Source: Burkholderiales bacterium (GTDB lineage Bacteria > Pseudomonadota > Gammaproteobacteria > Burkholderiales > Burkholderiaceae_C). From it: a stretch of 51,285 nucleotides of DNA. The position numbers and the translations under genes are program-made. The stretch spans positions 1 to 51,285 of the forward strand of contig RXJW01000118.1 of NCBI GenBank assembly GCA_003963005.1, written 5' to 3'. Below the pieces are notes generated by a model that was given only the letters and a program-made list of their open reading frames with translations, had not been told where the DNA came from and did not search any database. This document shows positions 34,672 to 43,350 of the stretch, piece after piece (within the stretch, counting starts at the first letter, position 1; every line of letters starts with the position of its first letter).

Positions 34672-35142
34672 CTAGTCGATGGCGCGGAGGATCACCGCCC
34701 GGTCGGGGTGATGGCCGATGTACTCGAGCAGCTGCTCGTACTTGTCGTTGAGCTTGTCCAGGCCCTGCCAGATCAACGCGTTCAGCGCGAAGACCGTGGC
34801 GATCAGGCCGGCGGTGTCGGCCGACACCTGGCCCTCGAAGCCGTTGCCATCGACGCTCATGTCGAAGGTGTCGGCGCCGGTCGGGACCATGTAGCCGCCG
34901 TCGTTGGACAGCTCGATGAAGTTCCAGTGGCCGCCGTTGTAGGCTGGGCACAGGCGCTGCATCCAGGCGTAGATGCTCATCTCGACGCGCAGCATGCCGA
35001 CCAGGCCGAACTTGGACGGCAGGAACTGCATGCGGCGGTCCTCGGGCACGAGGCAGGCGGTGATCACGTTGGGCGTGCTGTCCGCGCCTTCGTCGGCACG
35101 GCCGTCAGCTTCCAGGAGGGCGGTGGATGTGTCGTGGGTCAT
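34672..35142 (-). CDS. ArdB/KlcA-type antirestriction protein
   Basis: 156 residues from ATG 35142 (AAAGGAAG upstream). Family marks are RRMQFLPSKFGLVGMLRVEM, YAWMQRLCPAYNGGHWNFIE and LSNDGGYMVPTG, the typical ArdB/KlcA order. These proteins protect incoming mobile DNA from type I restriction, without direct DNA mimicry. A hairpin leader lies upstream (35181-35196). Its presence supports a transferable element. Confidence 0.9.
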   Translation of the reverse strand: MTHDTSTALLEADGRADEGADSTPNVITACLVPEDRRMQFLPSKFGLVGMLRVEMSIYAWMQRLCPAYNGGHWNFIELSNDGGYMVPTGADTFDMSVDGNGFEGQVSADTAGLIATVFALNALIWQGLDKLNDKYEQLLEYIGHHPDRAVILRAID

Positions 35143-35509
35143 GACGCTTCCTTTCAAGCGCATGAGCACGGTCCTCCCGGCTCGGGAAGACCCGAGCTCG
35201 GGGTGGGTGGATGCAGGACTGGCCTGCGAGGTGTCAATCGAGCCGGCTAAGCCGACCGATGGGTGGGTAGCCCCGTTGGGCGGGGCGGGCTGTCGTCGCG
35301 CCGTGGCTGGCGCGCAAGTCCCGTTGATCGGGACGGATGCGGGGGCGGGTCTCGACCGCTAACGCCGCTGCGCAGGGGCAGCAGATGCCTCTTCTTGCGA
35401 GGCTGGCCACGGAAGGGCCACGAGGTCCCGGCCAGTATGGCGCTCGCCGGCGGCCGCGCGCAAGGCCGCGCCGCAAGCGTCGCATGCACATGCGTGCGGG
35501 GACAGCGGG
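35143..35509. other. Divergent regulatory region with hairpins and a long-distance repeat
   Basis: 367 bp without a gene between the minus-strand accessory genes and the plus-strand PP-loop/PRTRC genes. Contents: hairpin CTCGGG-AAGA-CCCGAG (35181-35196), further small dyads (CCCCG/CGGGG near 35272 and GTCCCG/CGGGAC near 35320), and a 23-bp sequence at 35344-35366 that recurs with one mismatch at 50344-50366. Probably holds promoters in both directions and possibly ParB-binding sites. Confidence 0.6.
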
Positions 35510-36706
35510 ATGGGCGGATGCCGCGGGCTTGAAGGGCAGCGCGCGGCCGGGAGCATCGACGCCATCTCCTTCAAGCCCTCCACCGTGGACACATCGGCAC
35601 CACCTCCGGCCGGCTCGGTTCCGGTCCTGACTTCCGAACAAGTGCGGCGGCTGCGCGCCGCGCTGCTGGGACGGCTGGTGGCCCTGTGCTTCGGTGCCGG
35701 CGTCGACTCGACGGCGCTGCTGGTCGCGCTGCACGAGGCCGGGCTGCGGCCCCACGTCATCACCTTCGCCGACACGGGCGGCGAGAAGCCCGAGACGCTG
35801 TTGCACCTCGACCGCGTGAACGCGTTGCTGAGGCCGTGGGGCTGGCCGCTGGTGCAGACCTGCCGCAAGCTCACGATGGCCTCGACCGGCTACGCCGACC
35901 TGTACGGCAACTGCTGGGCCAACGAGACGCTGCCCTCGCTCGCCTTCGGGCTCAAGTCCTGTTCGATCAAATGGAAGACCGACTGCCAGGACCAGTACCT
36001 CAAGGGCGTGACGCGCGGGCCGGCCGCACGCCCGTCGCATGCGCTGTGGCTGGAGGCGCAGGCCAAGGGCGAGCGGATCGTGAAGCTGATCGGCTACGAC
36101 TGCGGCAAGGCCGACATGCGTCGCTCGAAGGTGCCGCGCGAGGCCGACGCGGACTTCGACTACCTGTACCCCCTGCAGCTGATCGGCTGGGACCGCGCCG
36201 ACTGCGTGCGCGTCATCGCGCAGGTGCTGGGGGCGGGCATGGTGCCCATCAAGTCGGCCTGTTTCTATTGCCCGGCCAGCAAGGCCTGGGAGCTGTGGTG
36301 GCTGGCGGCCCACCATCCCGACCTGCTGGAGCGCGCGCTGCGCCTGGAGTACCGCGCCCTGACCGGGCGCCACAGCCGGTTCGACGAGGTGGAGTTCGGC
36401 GCGACCTGGGAGGAGCTGGTCCGCACGGCGGATCGATTCCCCAGCACCAGCACCACGGTGGGCCTGGGCCGCAGCTTCGCCTGGAATCAGTGGGCCCGGG
36501 TCAATGGCGTGGTGGATGCGCAGTTCCAGGTGCGCCGCGATGCGCAGAGCCGCGCGCGCTTCATCGCGGTCGCCGAAGCGATGCGCGACGGCGGCGGCAA
36601 CGCGCTGGACGCGCGCGGTCGGGTCATCCCGATCCAGGTCGTTGCGGCCCCGGCGACGGGCTTGCAAGAGCAGCGCCTGCAGGCGGTCGACCTGTTTGCG
36701 GACTGA
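35510..36706 (+). CDS. PP-loop (PAPS reductase/ATP-pyrophosphatase family) protein
   Basis: 398 residues. The PP-loop is FGAGVDSTALL at about residues 61-71, a variant of SGGxDS, and ITFADTGGEKPET follows as in PAPS-reductase-like enzymes. Cysteine pairs SCSIKWKTDC and ACFYCPAS could hold a metal or Fe-S centre. Such proteins activate substrates with ATP; relatives include IbrA and DndC-like proteins of mobile DNA. It lies 92 bp upstream of a ParB-family gene; IbrA/IbrB is a comparable PP-loop plus ParB-like pair. The first about 35 residues are low-complexity, so a later start is possible. Confidence 0.82.
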   Translation: MGGCRGLEGQRAAGSIDAISFKPSTVDTSAPPPAGSVPVLTSEQVRRLRAALLGRLVALCFGAGVDSTALLVALHEAGLRPHVITFADTGGEKPETLLHLDRVNALLRPWGWPLVQTCRKLTMASTGYADLYGNCWANETLPSLAFGLKSCSIKWKTDCQDQYLKGVTRGPAARPSHALWLEAQAKGERIVKLIGYDCGKADMRRSKVPREADADFDYLYPLQLIGWDRADCVRVIAQVLGAGMVPIKSACFYCPASKAWELWWLAAHHPDLLERALRLEYRALTGRHSRFDEVEFGATWEELVRTADRFPSTSTTVGLGRSFAWNQWARVNGVVDAQFQVRRDAQSRARFIAVAEAMRDGGGNALDARGRVIPIQVVAAPATGLQEQRLQAVDLFAD

Positions 36707-36798
36707 GCCCGGATGCATGCCGGCGCGGGGTTGATGCGGCAGGGGTGCGCGGGACCATGACTCCGTGCCCTCAGCAGGCGCAACCCACAGGAGGCTAG

Positions 36799-38580
36799 AT
36801 GCAAGATCAAGTGCAACCGACTCTGAAGGTCCGCCAGATCGTGTCGGGTCCGAACCACCGGACCTACTACGACCCGAAGAAGATGGCGGAACTGGAAGAG
36901 GGGCTGCGCGCGGCCGGCAAGGTCACGCAGCCCATCCAGGTCCGACCGCACCCCACGCGGGAGGGCGTCTGGGAAATCATCGCCGGCGAGCGCCGCTGGC
37001 GTGCGGCGCGCAAGGTGTTCGGCGAGGACTACGACATGCCCGTCGTCGTCAGCGAGGCGAGCGACGCCGAGGTCCGCGCGCTGGGCATTATCGAGAACCA
37101 CTACCGCGACAACCCGAGCGACATCGAGCAGGCGCGCGGCGCAGCCGAACTGCTGCAGTTCAACCGCGACGACAAGGATGAGACGGCCAAGCAGCTGGGC
37201 TGGGGCGTGGAAACGCTGGAGCGCCGGCTGCTGCTGCTCAACTGCGCGAGCGAGGTTCAGGAGGCGCTGATCGAGCGGCGCATCAAGCTCGGCCATGCCG
37301 AACTGCTGGCAGGCCTGCCCAAGGATCGTCAGGTCAAGGTGCTGGCCGGCGTGCTGGAGCACCGCGTGCCCGTCGAGGTGCTGAAGAAGCAGCTCGGGCA
37401 GTTCGCCAAGCGGCTGGCCGACGCGATCTTCGACACCGCGCAGTGCGCCTCGTGCCCGCACAACTCGGCGCAGCAGGCCGCGCTGTTCGACGAAACCATC
37501 GGCGACGGCTTCTGCCAGCACCCGACCCACTTCGACGAACTGACGATGCTGGCGCTGGAGTTGCGCGCGACGCCGCTGCGCGAGCAGTACCATGTCGTGC
37601 GCATCGTGCGCGCCGTCGATGCGTTCGTGCCGCTGCTGGTGGGGCCGGACGGTGAACTCGGTGTGGGCGCCGAGCAGTACGGGGACTGCAAGTCCTGCGC
37701 GAGCTTCGGATGCTCGCTGTCCGCGATCCCGGGCTCCTATGGCCGGCTGGAGGAGTCGCTGTGCTTCGATGCGCAGTGCCACTCCACCAAGGTCGCGGAC
37801 CGGCGGCGCGCGGAGCGTGCGGCCGCCCGAACCGCGCAGGCGGACGCGGCCCCGGAGGCCGGCAGCGGCGGCACCAAGAAGGCGCCAGCCAAGGCCGCAG
37901 CCCCCGCCGCGCCCAAGCGGGCCAGCAACACGACGCCGCCACGCGTGGCGCAGTACCGCACCGAGCGGTGGCGGACGTGGGTGGCCCGGGGCCTGATGGC
38001 CGATGCGCCCAGCAGCCACCGTGTGCTGACCGCGTTGATCACGTCGAGCAACCTGCAGTCCTTCACGCCGCTCAAGTTCACCGAGGCGGTGGGCAAGATC
38101 GCCAAGCCCGCGAAGTTCGGCATCAACGGCTTCAAGGGCGCGCTGGAACTGGCCGACGCGATCGACGCGGCCAAGCTGCCCACCATCGTGCAAGCCGTGG
38201 CGGCGTGCGCGGCCTACGGCGTCAACCAGGGCGACCTGGACGTGCTGCTGAACTACCTGGAGGTCGACGAAGCGCGCCACTTCAAGCTCGGCGCCGAGTA
38301 CCTCGAACTGCTCACGGTCAGCGAACTGGAAAGCCTCGCCGACGAGTTGAAGCTGCGCAAGGCGATGGGCGATGCCGCGTTCAAGAAGGCGCGCGCCGGC
38401 ACCAAGGCCAAGTTCATCGAGGCGCTGCTGAACATCGAGGGCTTCGCCTATGCGGGCGCGGTGCCCAAGGCACTGCGCTACCAGCGCCGCAAGCTGCGGA
38501 TCGCAGCGGGTGCCGAGCCTGCCGCGGCTGATCCCGCTGCTGGTGCCGATGCCGCCGAGCCTGCGCTTGCATCGGCCTAG
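36799..38580 (+). CDS. parB: PRTRC-system ParB-family protein
   Basis: 593 residues. N-terminal ParB/Srx domain with GERRWRAAR (about 63-71) and IENHYRDNPSDIEQARG (vs the ParB IEN-x-R box), then the HTH region (ETAKQLGWGVETLERRL). A middle cysteine-rich part (CASCPHN, then CKSCASFGCS, FDAQCHS) may bind zinc. An Ala/Lys linker near 345-380 leads to a C-terminal alpha-helical domain. Strong AGGAGG before the ATG. First gene of the PRTRC operon, found on plasmids of proteobacteria. No ParA gene is in the window. Confidence 0.95.
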   Translation: MQDQVQPTLKVRQIVSGPNHRTYYDPKKMAELEEGLRAAGKVTQPIQVRPHPTREGVWEIIAGERRWRAARKVFGEDYDMPVVVSEASDAEVRALGIIENHYRDNPSDIEQARGAAELLQFNRDDKDETAKQLGWGVETLERRLLLLNCASEVQEALIERRIKLGHAELLAGLPKDRQVKVLAGVLEHRVPVEVLKKQLGQFAKRLADAIFDTAQCASCPHNSAQQAALFDETIGDGFCQHPTHFDELTMLALELRATPLREQYHVVRIVRAVDAFVPLLVGPDGELGVGAEQYGDCKSCASFGCSLSAIPGSYGRLEESLCFDAQCHSTKVADRRRAERAAARTAQADAAPEAGSGGTKKAPAKAAAPAAPKRASNTTPPRVAQYRTERWRTWVARGLMADAPSSHRVLTALITSSNLQSFTPLKFTEAVGKIAKPAKFGINGFKGALELADAIDAAKLPTIVQAVAACAAYGVNQGDLDVLLNYLEVDEARHFKLGAEYLELLTVSELESLADELKLRKAMGDAAFKKARAGTKAKFIEALLNIEGFAYAGAVPKALRYQRRKLRIAAGAEPAAADPAAGADAAEPALASA

Positions 38581-38587
38581 ACAACGA

Positions 38588-38622
38588 GGAGTCCCTTGAG
38601 ACGATGAGTTTCAGAGGGCTCC
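38588..38622 (+). promoter_or_regulatory. Hairpin between parB and PRTRC E
   Basis: GGAGTCCCTTGA pairs with TCAGAGGGCTCC (one mismatch, two G-T pairs) around an 11-base loop, followed by a pyrimidine-rich tract. It could be a weak terminator or a processing site that sets expression of parB apart from the following genes. Confidence 0.45.
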
Positions 38623-38653
38623 CCTTCCTCTCTCACCCAAGGAGATTCACACC

Positions 38654-39160
38654 ATGACCATGTTCAGCGAGTTGTACCGGCTGGCCCTGGGCGCGACGCT
38701 GACGCTCACCATCAGCGCCGACGACAAGACCGGCCGCATGACGGTCAACGTCATCCCGAAGCCGCGCCAGGACGCGGGCGAGCCGGCGTTGTCCACGCCG
38801 CTCGTGCTGACCGCCACGCCCGAGGAGTTCGATGCCGAGTTCGTCGGCGTGCTGACCGGCTACCGTGCCTCGCACGCGAGCCTGGCCGAGCAGGCCCTGG
38901 CGACCCAGGAGCTGCTGGACGCCGCGAAGTCGGCGTCGGCGAAGAAGGCCACCGGCGCGGTCGCCAAGGCTCAGGCCAAGACCACCCCGGCGCCCGCAGC
39001 CGCCAAGCCTGCGTCCGCGCGCTCCGGTGATGACGATGACGAGGGCGGCGGCCCGGACGACGAAGGCGGTGGAGGCAGTGCCGGTGGCGCTGCGGCGGCT
39101 CCCGTGGCTCCGGCCCCGGCGCCGGCCGAGGACGACCGCGAACCCCAACTCTTCGGCTGA
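38654..39160 (+). CDS. PRTRC system protein E
   Basis: 168 residues. A compact N-terminal domain (MFSELYRLALGATLTLTISA to LVLTATPEEFDAEFVGVL) is followed by an Ala/Lys-rich segment and a very acidic Asp/Glu/Gly tail from about residue 118. Recognised by its N-terminus and by its place between ParB and protein C. AAGGAG lies upstream of the ATG. Function unknown; the acidic tail suggests interaction with basic proteins or DNA mimicry. Confidence 0.88.
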   Translation: MTMFSELYRLALGATLTLTISADDKTGRMTVNVIPKPRQDAGEPALSTPLVLTATPEEFDAEFVGVLTGYRASHASLAEQALATQELLDAAKSASAKKATGAVAKAQAKTTPAPAAAKPASARSGDDDDEGGGPDDEGGGGSAGGAAAAPVAPAPAPAEDDREPQLFG

Positions 39161-39172
39161 AGGAGTGCGCTC

Positions 39173-39379
39173 ATGTCCATGCAAGTCCAGATCATCACGC
39201 GGCGCTATCTCTACAACGGCATGACGCTGCCCGACATCCCGGGCCACGAGCCCAAGGAGGTCCGCGACATCTACAGCGCGCAGTTCCCCGAACTGCTGAG
39301 CGCCGACATCGAGGCCGGGGAGGTCAGCAATGGCGTCCAGGAAATCACCTTCAAGCGCGCCGTCGGCGTCAAGGGCTGA
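39173..39379 (+). CDS. PRTRC system protein C, ubiquitin-like candidate
   Basis: 68 residues: VQIITRRYLYNGMTLPDIPG, YSAQFPELLSADIEAGEV, ending KRAVGVKG. Size, beta-strand-rich pattern and terminal glycine fit the proposal that PRTRC C is a ubiquitin-like modifier used by the ThiF, protein B and protein A partners in the same operon. It starts 12 bp after protein E and overlaps the next small gene by 50 bp. Confidence 0.88.
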   Translation: MSMQVQIITRRYLYNGMTLPDIPGHEPKEVRDIYSAQFPELLSADIEAGEVSNGVQEITFKRAVGVKG

Positions 39380-39596
39380 CCCTGCGGCCGCCTTCCGGCG
39401 CGCGCTGGATCGAGCGGCCCAGCGCGGCCAGGGCAGCCTGCAGGCGGCCTTGATGGACGCTCTGGTGTCCAAGCCGGCCCAGCGCGCGGCGCAGGCCCTG
39501 GTGCACACCGCCGAGGCCGCCGTGCGTGTCGCGCGCGAGGACTACCGGCCCGAGCGGCTGACGGCACCTTCGGAGGCCCTGCCTCCCTTGCCCTGA
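39330..39596 (+). CDS. PRTRC-associated small protein
   Basis: 88 residues, basic N-terminus then alpha-helical (AAFRRALDRAAQRGQGSLQA, AQALVHTAEAAVRVAREDYR). GGGAGG lies 7 bases before ATG 39330 and codon third positions are strongly G/C, so I consider it real although its first 50 bp overlap protein C in another frame. It ends 11 bp before protein F. Not recognised; probably co-translated and part of the system. Confidence 0.72.
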   Translation: MASRKSPSSAPSASRADPAAAFRRALDRAAQRGQGSLQAALMDALVSKPAQRAAQALVHTAEAAVRVAREDYRPERLTAPSEALPPLP

Positions 39597-39607
39597 CGAA
39601 CACAATC

Positions 39608-40633
39608 ATGGACACCATCTTCCAGTTGCCGGCGCTGTGCACGGCCATCCCTGTCGAATTCAGGCCCGATGCCGGCGAGGAGCGCGCCGTGGCCCTGGCC
39701 CGCTGCCTGCTCGATGCCGGCGTGATCCACGGGGCGGTGAGCGCGCGGCGCGCCGGCGATCCGCTCGGCACCAGCCGCCTGTACCTGGAGCGCTGGGTGG
39801 CCGAGCGCCTGCAGGGCCTGCGTTGCCTCTTCCCGGCCTTCCGCCTCGTGATGGAAGGGGCCTCGGAAATGTGCAACCACACGCGCCCGCGCGAGCCGGG
39901 GCAGGCCACCATCGTCTGGTACACCGAGTGCAGCGCATTCGCCGTGGGCGAGGCGCTGGAGCGGCTGGAGCAGGTTCACCCTCGGCTCGGCGCGACGGTG
40001 CTGACGGTGATCGACCGCCTCGGCCCGCGCCTGATCCCGACCTTCACGCCCACCGACGTGATAGGCACGGCCCAGGAGTACTACTGGTACGGCGAGCAGG
40101 ACGAGTCGGCGGCGCTGGACGAGCAGTGCGGCGAGGACCCGGCCGAGCGCGAGGCGATGCGCGAGGAAATGGTGACGCGCGAGAAGATCGACGCCGCCTT
40201 CCCGGCCTGGGCCACGCAATGGCCCGGCCAGCGCAAGCGCCTGTCGCGCGCCGCCCTGCAGCGCATCGCCAAGGGTGCCCGCAGCTGCCGCGTGCGCCAG
40301 CTCGTGAGCGATGTGCTCGCGCTGGAGAAGCTCAACCTGAACGACGAGTTCCGCCCCAACGGCGATGGCTGGTTCGTCGGGTACGGCGCCGTGCTCACCT
40401 GGAAGCCCGACGACATCGCGGTGCGCGTGTTCGACGACTTCGCCAACGACGCCGTGCAGGGCGACTTCGTCGACTGGATGGGCGAGGCGGAGTTCAGCAT
40501 CGGCGAGCCCGAGACGCTGCGGCACTGGATGGCCGACATGGAGGTGCGCCTCGCCGGCATGCGGCTGCTCGATGGCTTGATCCACGAACTCTCCAGCGGA
40601 GACTGGCATCGAGTCCCGAAAGGAATGCGATGA
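39608..40633 (+). CDS. PRTRC system protein F
   Basis: 341 residues of mixed alpha/beta type, starting DTIFQLPALCTAIPVEFRPD. Family identity rests on the sequence and place between proteins C and B. Notable segments are TVLTVIDRLGPRLIPTFTPT and EEYW-like aromatic-acidic stretches near residue 160. No catalytic motif recognised. Its stop overlaps the ATG of protein B (ATGA), so tight coupling is expected. Confidence 0.88.
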   Translation: MDTIFQLPALCTAIPVEFRPDAGEERAVALARCLLDAGVIHGAVSARRAGDPLGTSRLYLERWVAERLQGLRCLFPAFRLVMEGASEMCNHTRPREPGQATIVWYTECSAFAVGEALERLEQVHPRLGATVLTVIDRLGPRLIPTFTPTDVIGTAQEYYWYGEQDESAALDEQCGEDPAEREAMREEMVTREKIDAAFPAWATQWPGQRKRLSRAALQRIAKGARSCRVRQLVSDVLALEKLNLNDEFRPNGDGWFVGYGAVLTWKPDDIAVRVFDDFANDAVQGDFVDWMGEAEFSIGEPETLRHWMADMEVRLAGMRLLDGLIHELSSGDWHRVPKGMR

Positions 40634-41364
40634 ACAGGGCAGGGAGATTCGAGATTGCAGCCGGGCGCGAAGCGCCGCTGAAACTCAGCAAGGCCATCCT
40701 GCTGTACCGGGGTGGCAATGACGCGGCCTTCGCCACCGTCCACGAGATCGGCATGCAGGGCAACGCGCCGCTGATCCTGGAGGGCAAGGCGCTGACGCCG
40801 AGCGCGGCGGTGCAACTGGCGCTGAACCTCGCGAAGAACGCGAACCGCGGCGGCTTCGTGCCCGAGTGCCTGCTGTACCTGGACGGCGACACGATGGCCT
40901 GGTGGGTGCCACCGGCACGCCGGCACATCGCCTTCCGCTCGGCCGACCTGGGAGCGCCCGAGCGCGGCGAGGTCGTGCCTCATCCAGGCCTCGTCTTCCG
41001 CGTGAACGGCCGGCGTCACTGGCATGTGTGGGCCGTGGCGGGCGCAGCGCGGCCAACCGAGAGCACCCCGCTGCTGCAGGCCCCGTACTTCAACGTCTAC
41101 GGCGACGGCGGCATCTGCACCGGCAATGTGACGCTGCCGGACGGCACCACGGCCGAGCGCATCGAGGCCTGGAACCGGGTCTTCTTCGGTTCCTTCTTCA
41201 CCCATCCGAACGTGAACGGCAAGCTCGTGACCTACCGGGGCGGTGCCTACAAGTTCTGGCGCGACATGCTCGACGGGCGGCACACGGAGTTTCCGGAGCG
41301 GGTGCTGGTGCCTTCGCGCAAGACGCTGGGCGAGGTGCTGGCGCACCGGGATAGCGGGACATGA
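40630..41364 (+). CDS. PRTRC system protein B, E2-like candidate
   Basis: 244 residues. The segment PYFNVYGDGGICTGNVTLP around Cys163 closely resembles the active-site region of ubiquitin-conjugating E2 enzymes (hPNVY-x-dG-x-IC), which supports the idea that protein B transfers a ubiquitin-like protein. A second FTHPNVNGKL lies downstream. Overlaps protein F before and protein A after by 4 bp each. Confidence 0.9.
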   Translation: MNRAGRFEIAAGREAPLKLSKAILLYRGGNDAAFATVHEIGMQGNAPLILEGKALTPSAAVQLALNLAKNANRGGFVPECLLYLDGDTMAWWVPPARRHIAFRSADLGAPERGEVVPHPGLVFRVNGRRHWHVWAVAGAARPTESTPLLQAPYFNVYGDGGICTGNVTLPDGTTAERIEAWNRVFFGSFFTHPNVNGKLVTYRGGAYKFWRDMLDGRHTEFPERVLVPSRKTLGEVLAHRDSGT

Positions 41365-42056
41365 GCGCCGATCCTCGCGACCTCGCGCTGCAGGCCATCT
41401 GCCCGTGCGTGCCCGTGCCGCGCTTCGGCGCGCTGACGGACCTAGCGCCGGGGCAGCGCACGCTGGTCGGCCGCAACGGCGTCTTCCTGGAGATGCGCCG
41501 GCCCTGGCTGCGCTGCGTGCTCAAGCTTGCCGACCTGCCGGCGTCGCCGCCGCTGCCGTACGGCGAGGTGTGCGAACGCATCGAGTTCTCGTTCGGCGTG
41601 ATCCCGCTGGCGCTGCTGGAGCAGTTCATCGCCCACGGCCGCGAGCACCTGCCCAACGAGGTGGCCGGCGCGCTGATCTACAACGCCGGCACGCAGCGGC
41701 TGCGGCTGCAAATCCACGAGTCGATCGAGGCAGGGCCGGCCGGCGTGCGCTACCGCCAGCCCGATCTGGCCGCCGACGAATGCCTTGCCGTGGACCTGCA
41801 CACGCATGGCCGGTTGCGGGCCTTCTGGTCGGGCATCGACGACGAGGACGACCAGGGCGTGAAGGTGTGCGGCGTGTTCGGCTCGCTGCACCGCGAGCGT
41901 CCCAGCGCGGCCTTCCGCCTCGCCGTCAACGGCGCGTTCAAGGGCCTCGCGCACCCCTGGCAGGAGGAGGCGGCCGACGACCTTGATCTGGCGGAACGGT
42001 GTCCCACACTGGCTTCGATCGGATTCGAGGAGGTCGATGCAACATGGAACACCTGA
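41361..42056 (+). CDS. PRTRC system protein A, JAB/JAMM-domain protein
   Basis: 231 residues. JAMM metalloprotease residues are visible: glutamate in LPNEVAGALIYN, HTHG in VDLHTHGRLRAFWSGIDDED (HxH...SxxD). This is the set used by deubiquitinase-like enzymes, here probably for release or maturation of the protein C modifier. Its 3' end overlaps the ThiF gene start by 13 bp. Confidence 0.92.
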   Translation: MSADPRDLALQAICPCVPVPRFGALTDLAPGQRTLVGRNGVFLEMRRPWLRCVLKLADLPASPPLPYGEVCERIEFSFGVIPLALLEQFIAHGREHLPNEVAGALIYNAGTQRLRLQIHESIEAGPAGVRYRQPDLAADECLAVDLHTHGRLRAFWSGIDDEDDQGVKVCGVFGSLHRERPSAAFRLAVNGAFKGLAHPWQEEAADDLDLAERCPTLASIGFEEVDATWNT

Positions 42057-42883
42057 TCAAGCCCGAACTGCTGTCGCGGCGCGTGCGCGTGCACCTGGTG
42101 GGCGTCGGCGGCAACGGCGCACAGATGGCCGGCTGCCTGGCCCGCCTGGACATCGCGATGCGCGCGCTGGGGCATCCGGGCGGCCTGCACGTCGTCGCCT
42201 TCGATGCCGACGACGTGAGCCCGTCCAATGTGGGCCGCCAGCTCTACAGCCCGTCGGACGTGGGGCAGAACAAGGCGCTGCTGACCATCCATCGCCTCAA
42301 CCTGTTCTACGGGCTCGACTGGCAGGGTCGGCCCTGGCGCTATGAGCAACTGCGGCCCAACGATGCGGTCGCCGACATCGTTGTGTCCTGCGTGGACAGC
42401 CGCTCGGCGCGCCGGGCGCTGCATCAGGTGCTGAGCCACCCGGCCTGCTGCACCCGCTACTGGCTGGACCTGGGCAACACCGAATCCACCGCGCAGGCCG
42501 TGCTCGGCGAGCCCAGCCGCGCGGGGCGTGGTGCCGACGAGGTGCGACTGCCTTGCGTGACGGAACTGTTTCCCGAACTGCTCGATGCGGACGTGCCAGA
42601 CGACAACGCGCCGTCCTGCTCCGTGCGCATGTCGCTGGCCTCGCAGGGCCTGTTCGTCAACGACGCCGTGGTGCGCTTTGCTGCGCAGTTGCTCTACGAG
42701 TTGTTCTCGCGTGGCCGGCTGGCCCAGCATGGCGTCGTGATCAATCTCGCCAGCAAGCGCACCGGCCCCATCGACGTCAACCCGGAGGTCTGGCGGCGCC
42801 ATGGCTTCGATCCGGCTGCGCCGGCCACGAAGCGCAAGGCCAGGCCGAAGCGCACGACGGGCCGACAGGCCGTGGCGGCATGA
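42044..42883 (+). CDS. PRTRC system ThiF/E1-like adenylating enzyme
   Basis: 279 residues. Nucleotide-binding loop VHLVGVGGNGAQMAG (near residue 20), FDADDVSPSNVGRQ with the E1-type Asp/Asn/Arg, VVSCVDSRSARRAL, and candidate catalytic cysteine in LPCVTELFPEL. The C-terminus is Lys/Arg-rich. It would activate the C-terminus of a small protein with ATP. ATG 42044 lies inside the end of protein A, with AGGAGG upstream. Confidence 0.93.
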   Translation: MEHLIKPELLSRRVRVHLVGVGGNGAQMAGCLARLDIAMRALGHPGGLHVVAFDADDVSPSNVGRQLYSPSDVGQNKALLTIHRLNLFYGLDWQGRPWRYEQLRPNDAVADIVVSCVDSRSARRALHQVLSHPACCTRYWLDLGNTESTAQAVLGEPSRAGRGADEVRLPCVTELFPELLDADVPDDNAPSCSVRMSLASQGLFVNDAVVRFAAQLLYELFSRGRLAQHGVVINLASKRTGPIDVNPEVWRRHGFDPAAPATKRKARPKRTTGRQAVAA

Positions 42884-43034
42884 ACGGCCGGGCCGAGCCC
42901 GCGCGGCGCGCCAGCCCGGGCCTGGGAGTCGGGCGGCCCTTCGCAGCGGCGCCTGCGGCGCCCGGATTTCCGGTTGGCGGGCAAGTCGCCGGCCGCGGAG
43001 CATGGCGGCGTCCATCACCTGCCGGGAGACGCGC

Positions 43035-43247
43035 GTGAGCGAGCACGATCCTTGGGCGCACGACACGTTGCGCCTCGACATGACGCTCTCGGCCTGCCCG
43101 CTGAGCGGGAGGCAGACCCTCACCATCGTCATCGCGGACGCCCCGGGTAGGTCCATGCTGGCGCTGGTCGCGGAGGCCGTCCTCGACACGCTCGAAGGCG
43201 CGCTGTCCGAGGAGGAGCCGCGGCCCGCTCCCGCAACGCTGCATTGA
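43035..43247 (+). CDS. Small hypothetical protein after PRTRC operon
   Basis: 70 residues starting at GTG 43035 (GGGAG upstream): SEHDPWAHDTLRLDMTLSAC, then LTIVIADAPGRSMLALVAEA. A compact beta-alpha pattern, not recognised. It sits between the ThiF gene and a helicase gene on the same strand. Confidence 0.62.
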   Translation: MSEHDPWAHDTLRLDMTLSACPLSGRQTLTIVIADAPGRSMLALVAEAVLDTLEGALSEEEPRPAPATLH

Positions 43248-43350
43248 GACGCGGCATGCGGTTCGAACAGTTCGCCGCAGGCATCGGTCTCCGGCGAAGC
43301 CTGCGCCGCGCGGGCGCCGGGGCAGGGCAGATGGCCCTGGAGGTGGCGCG

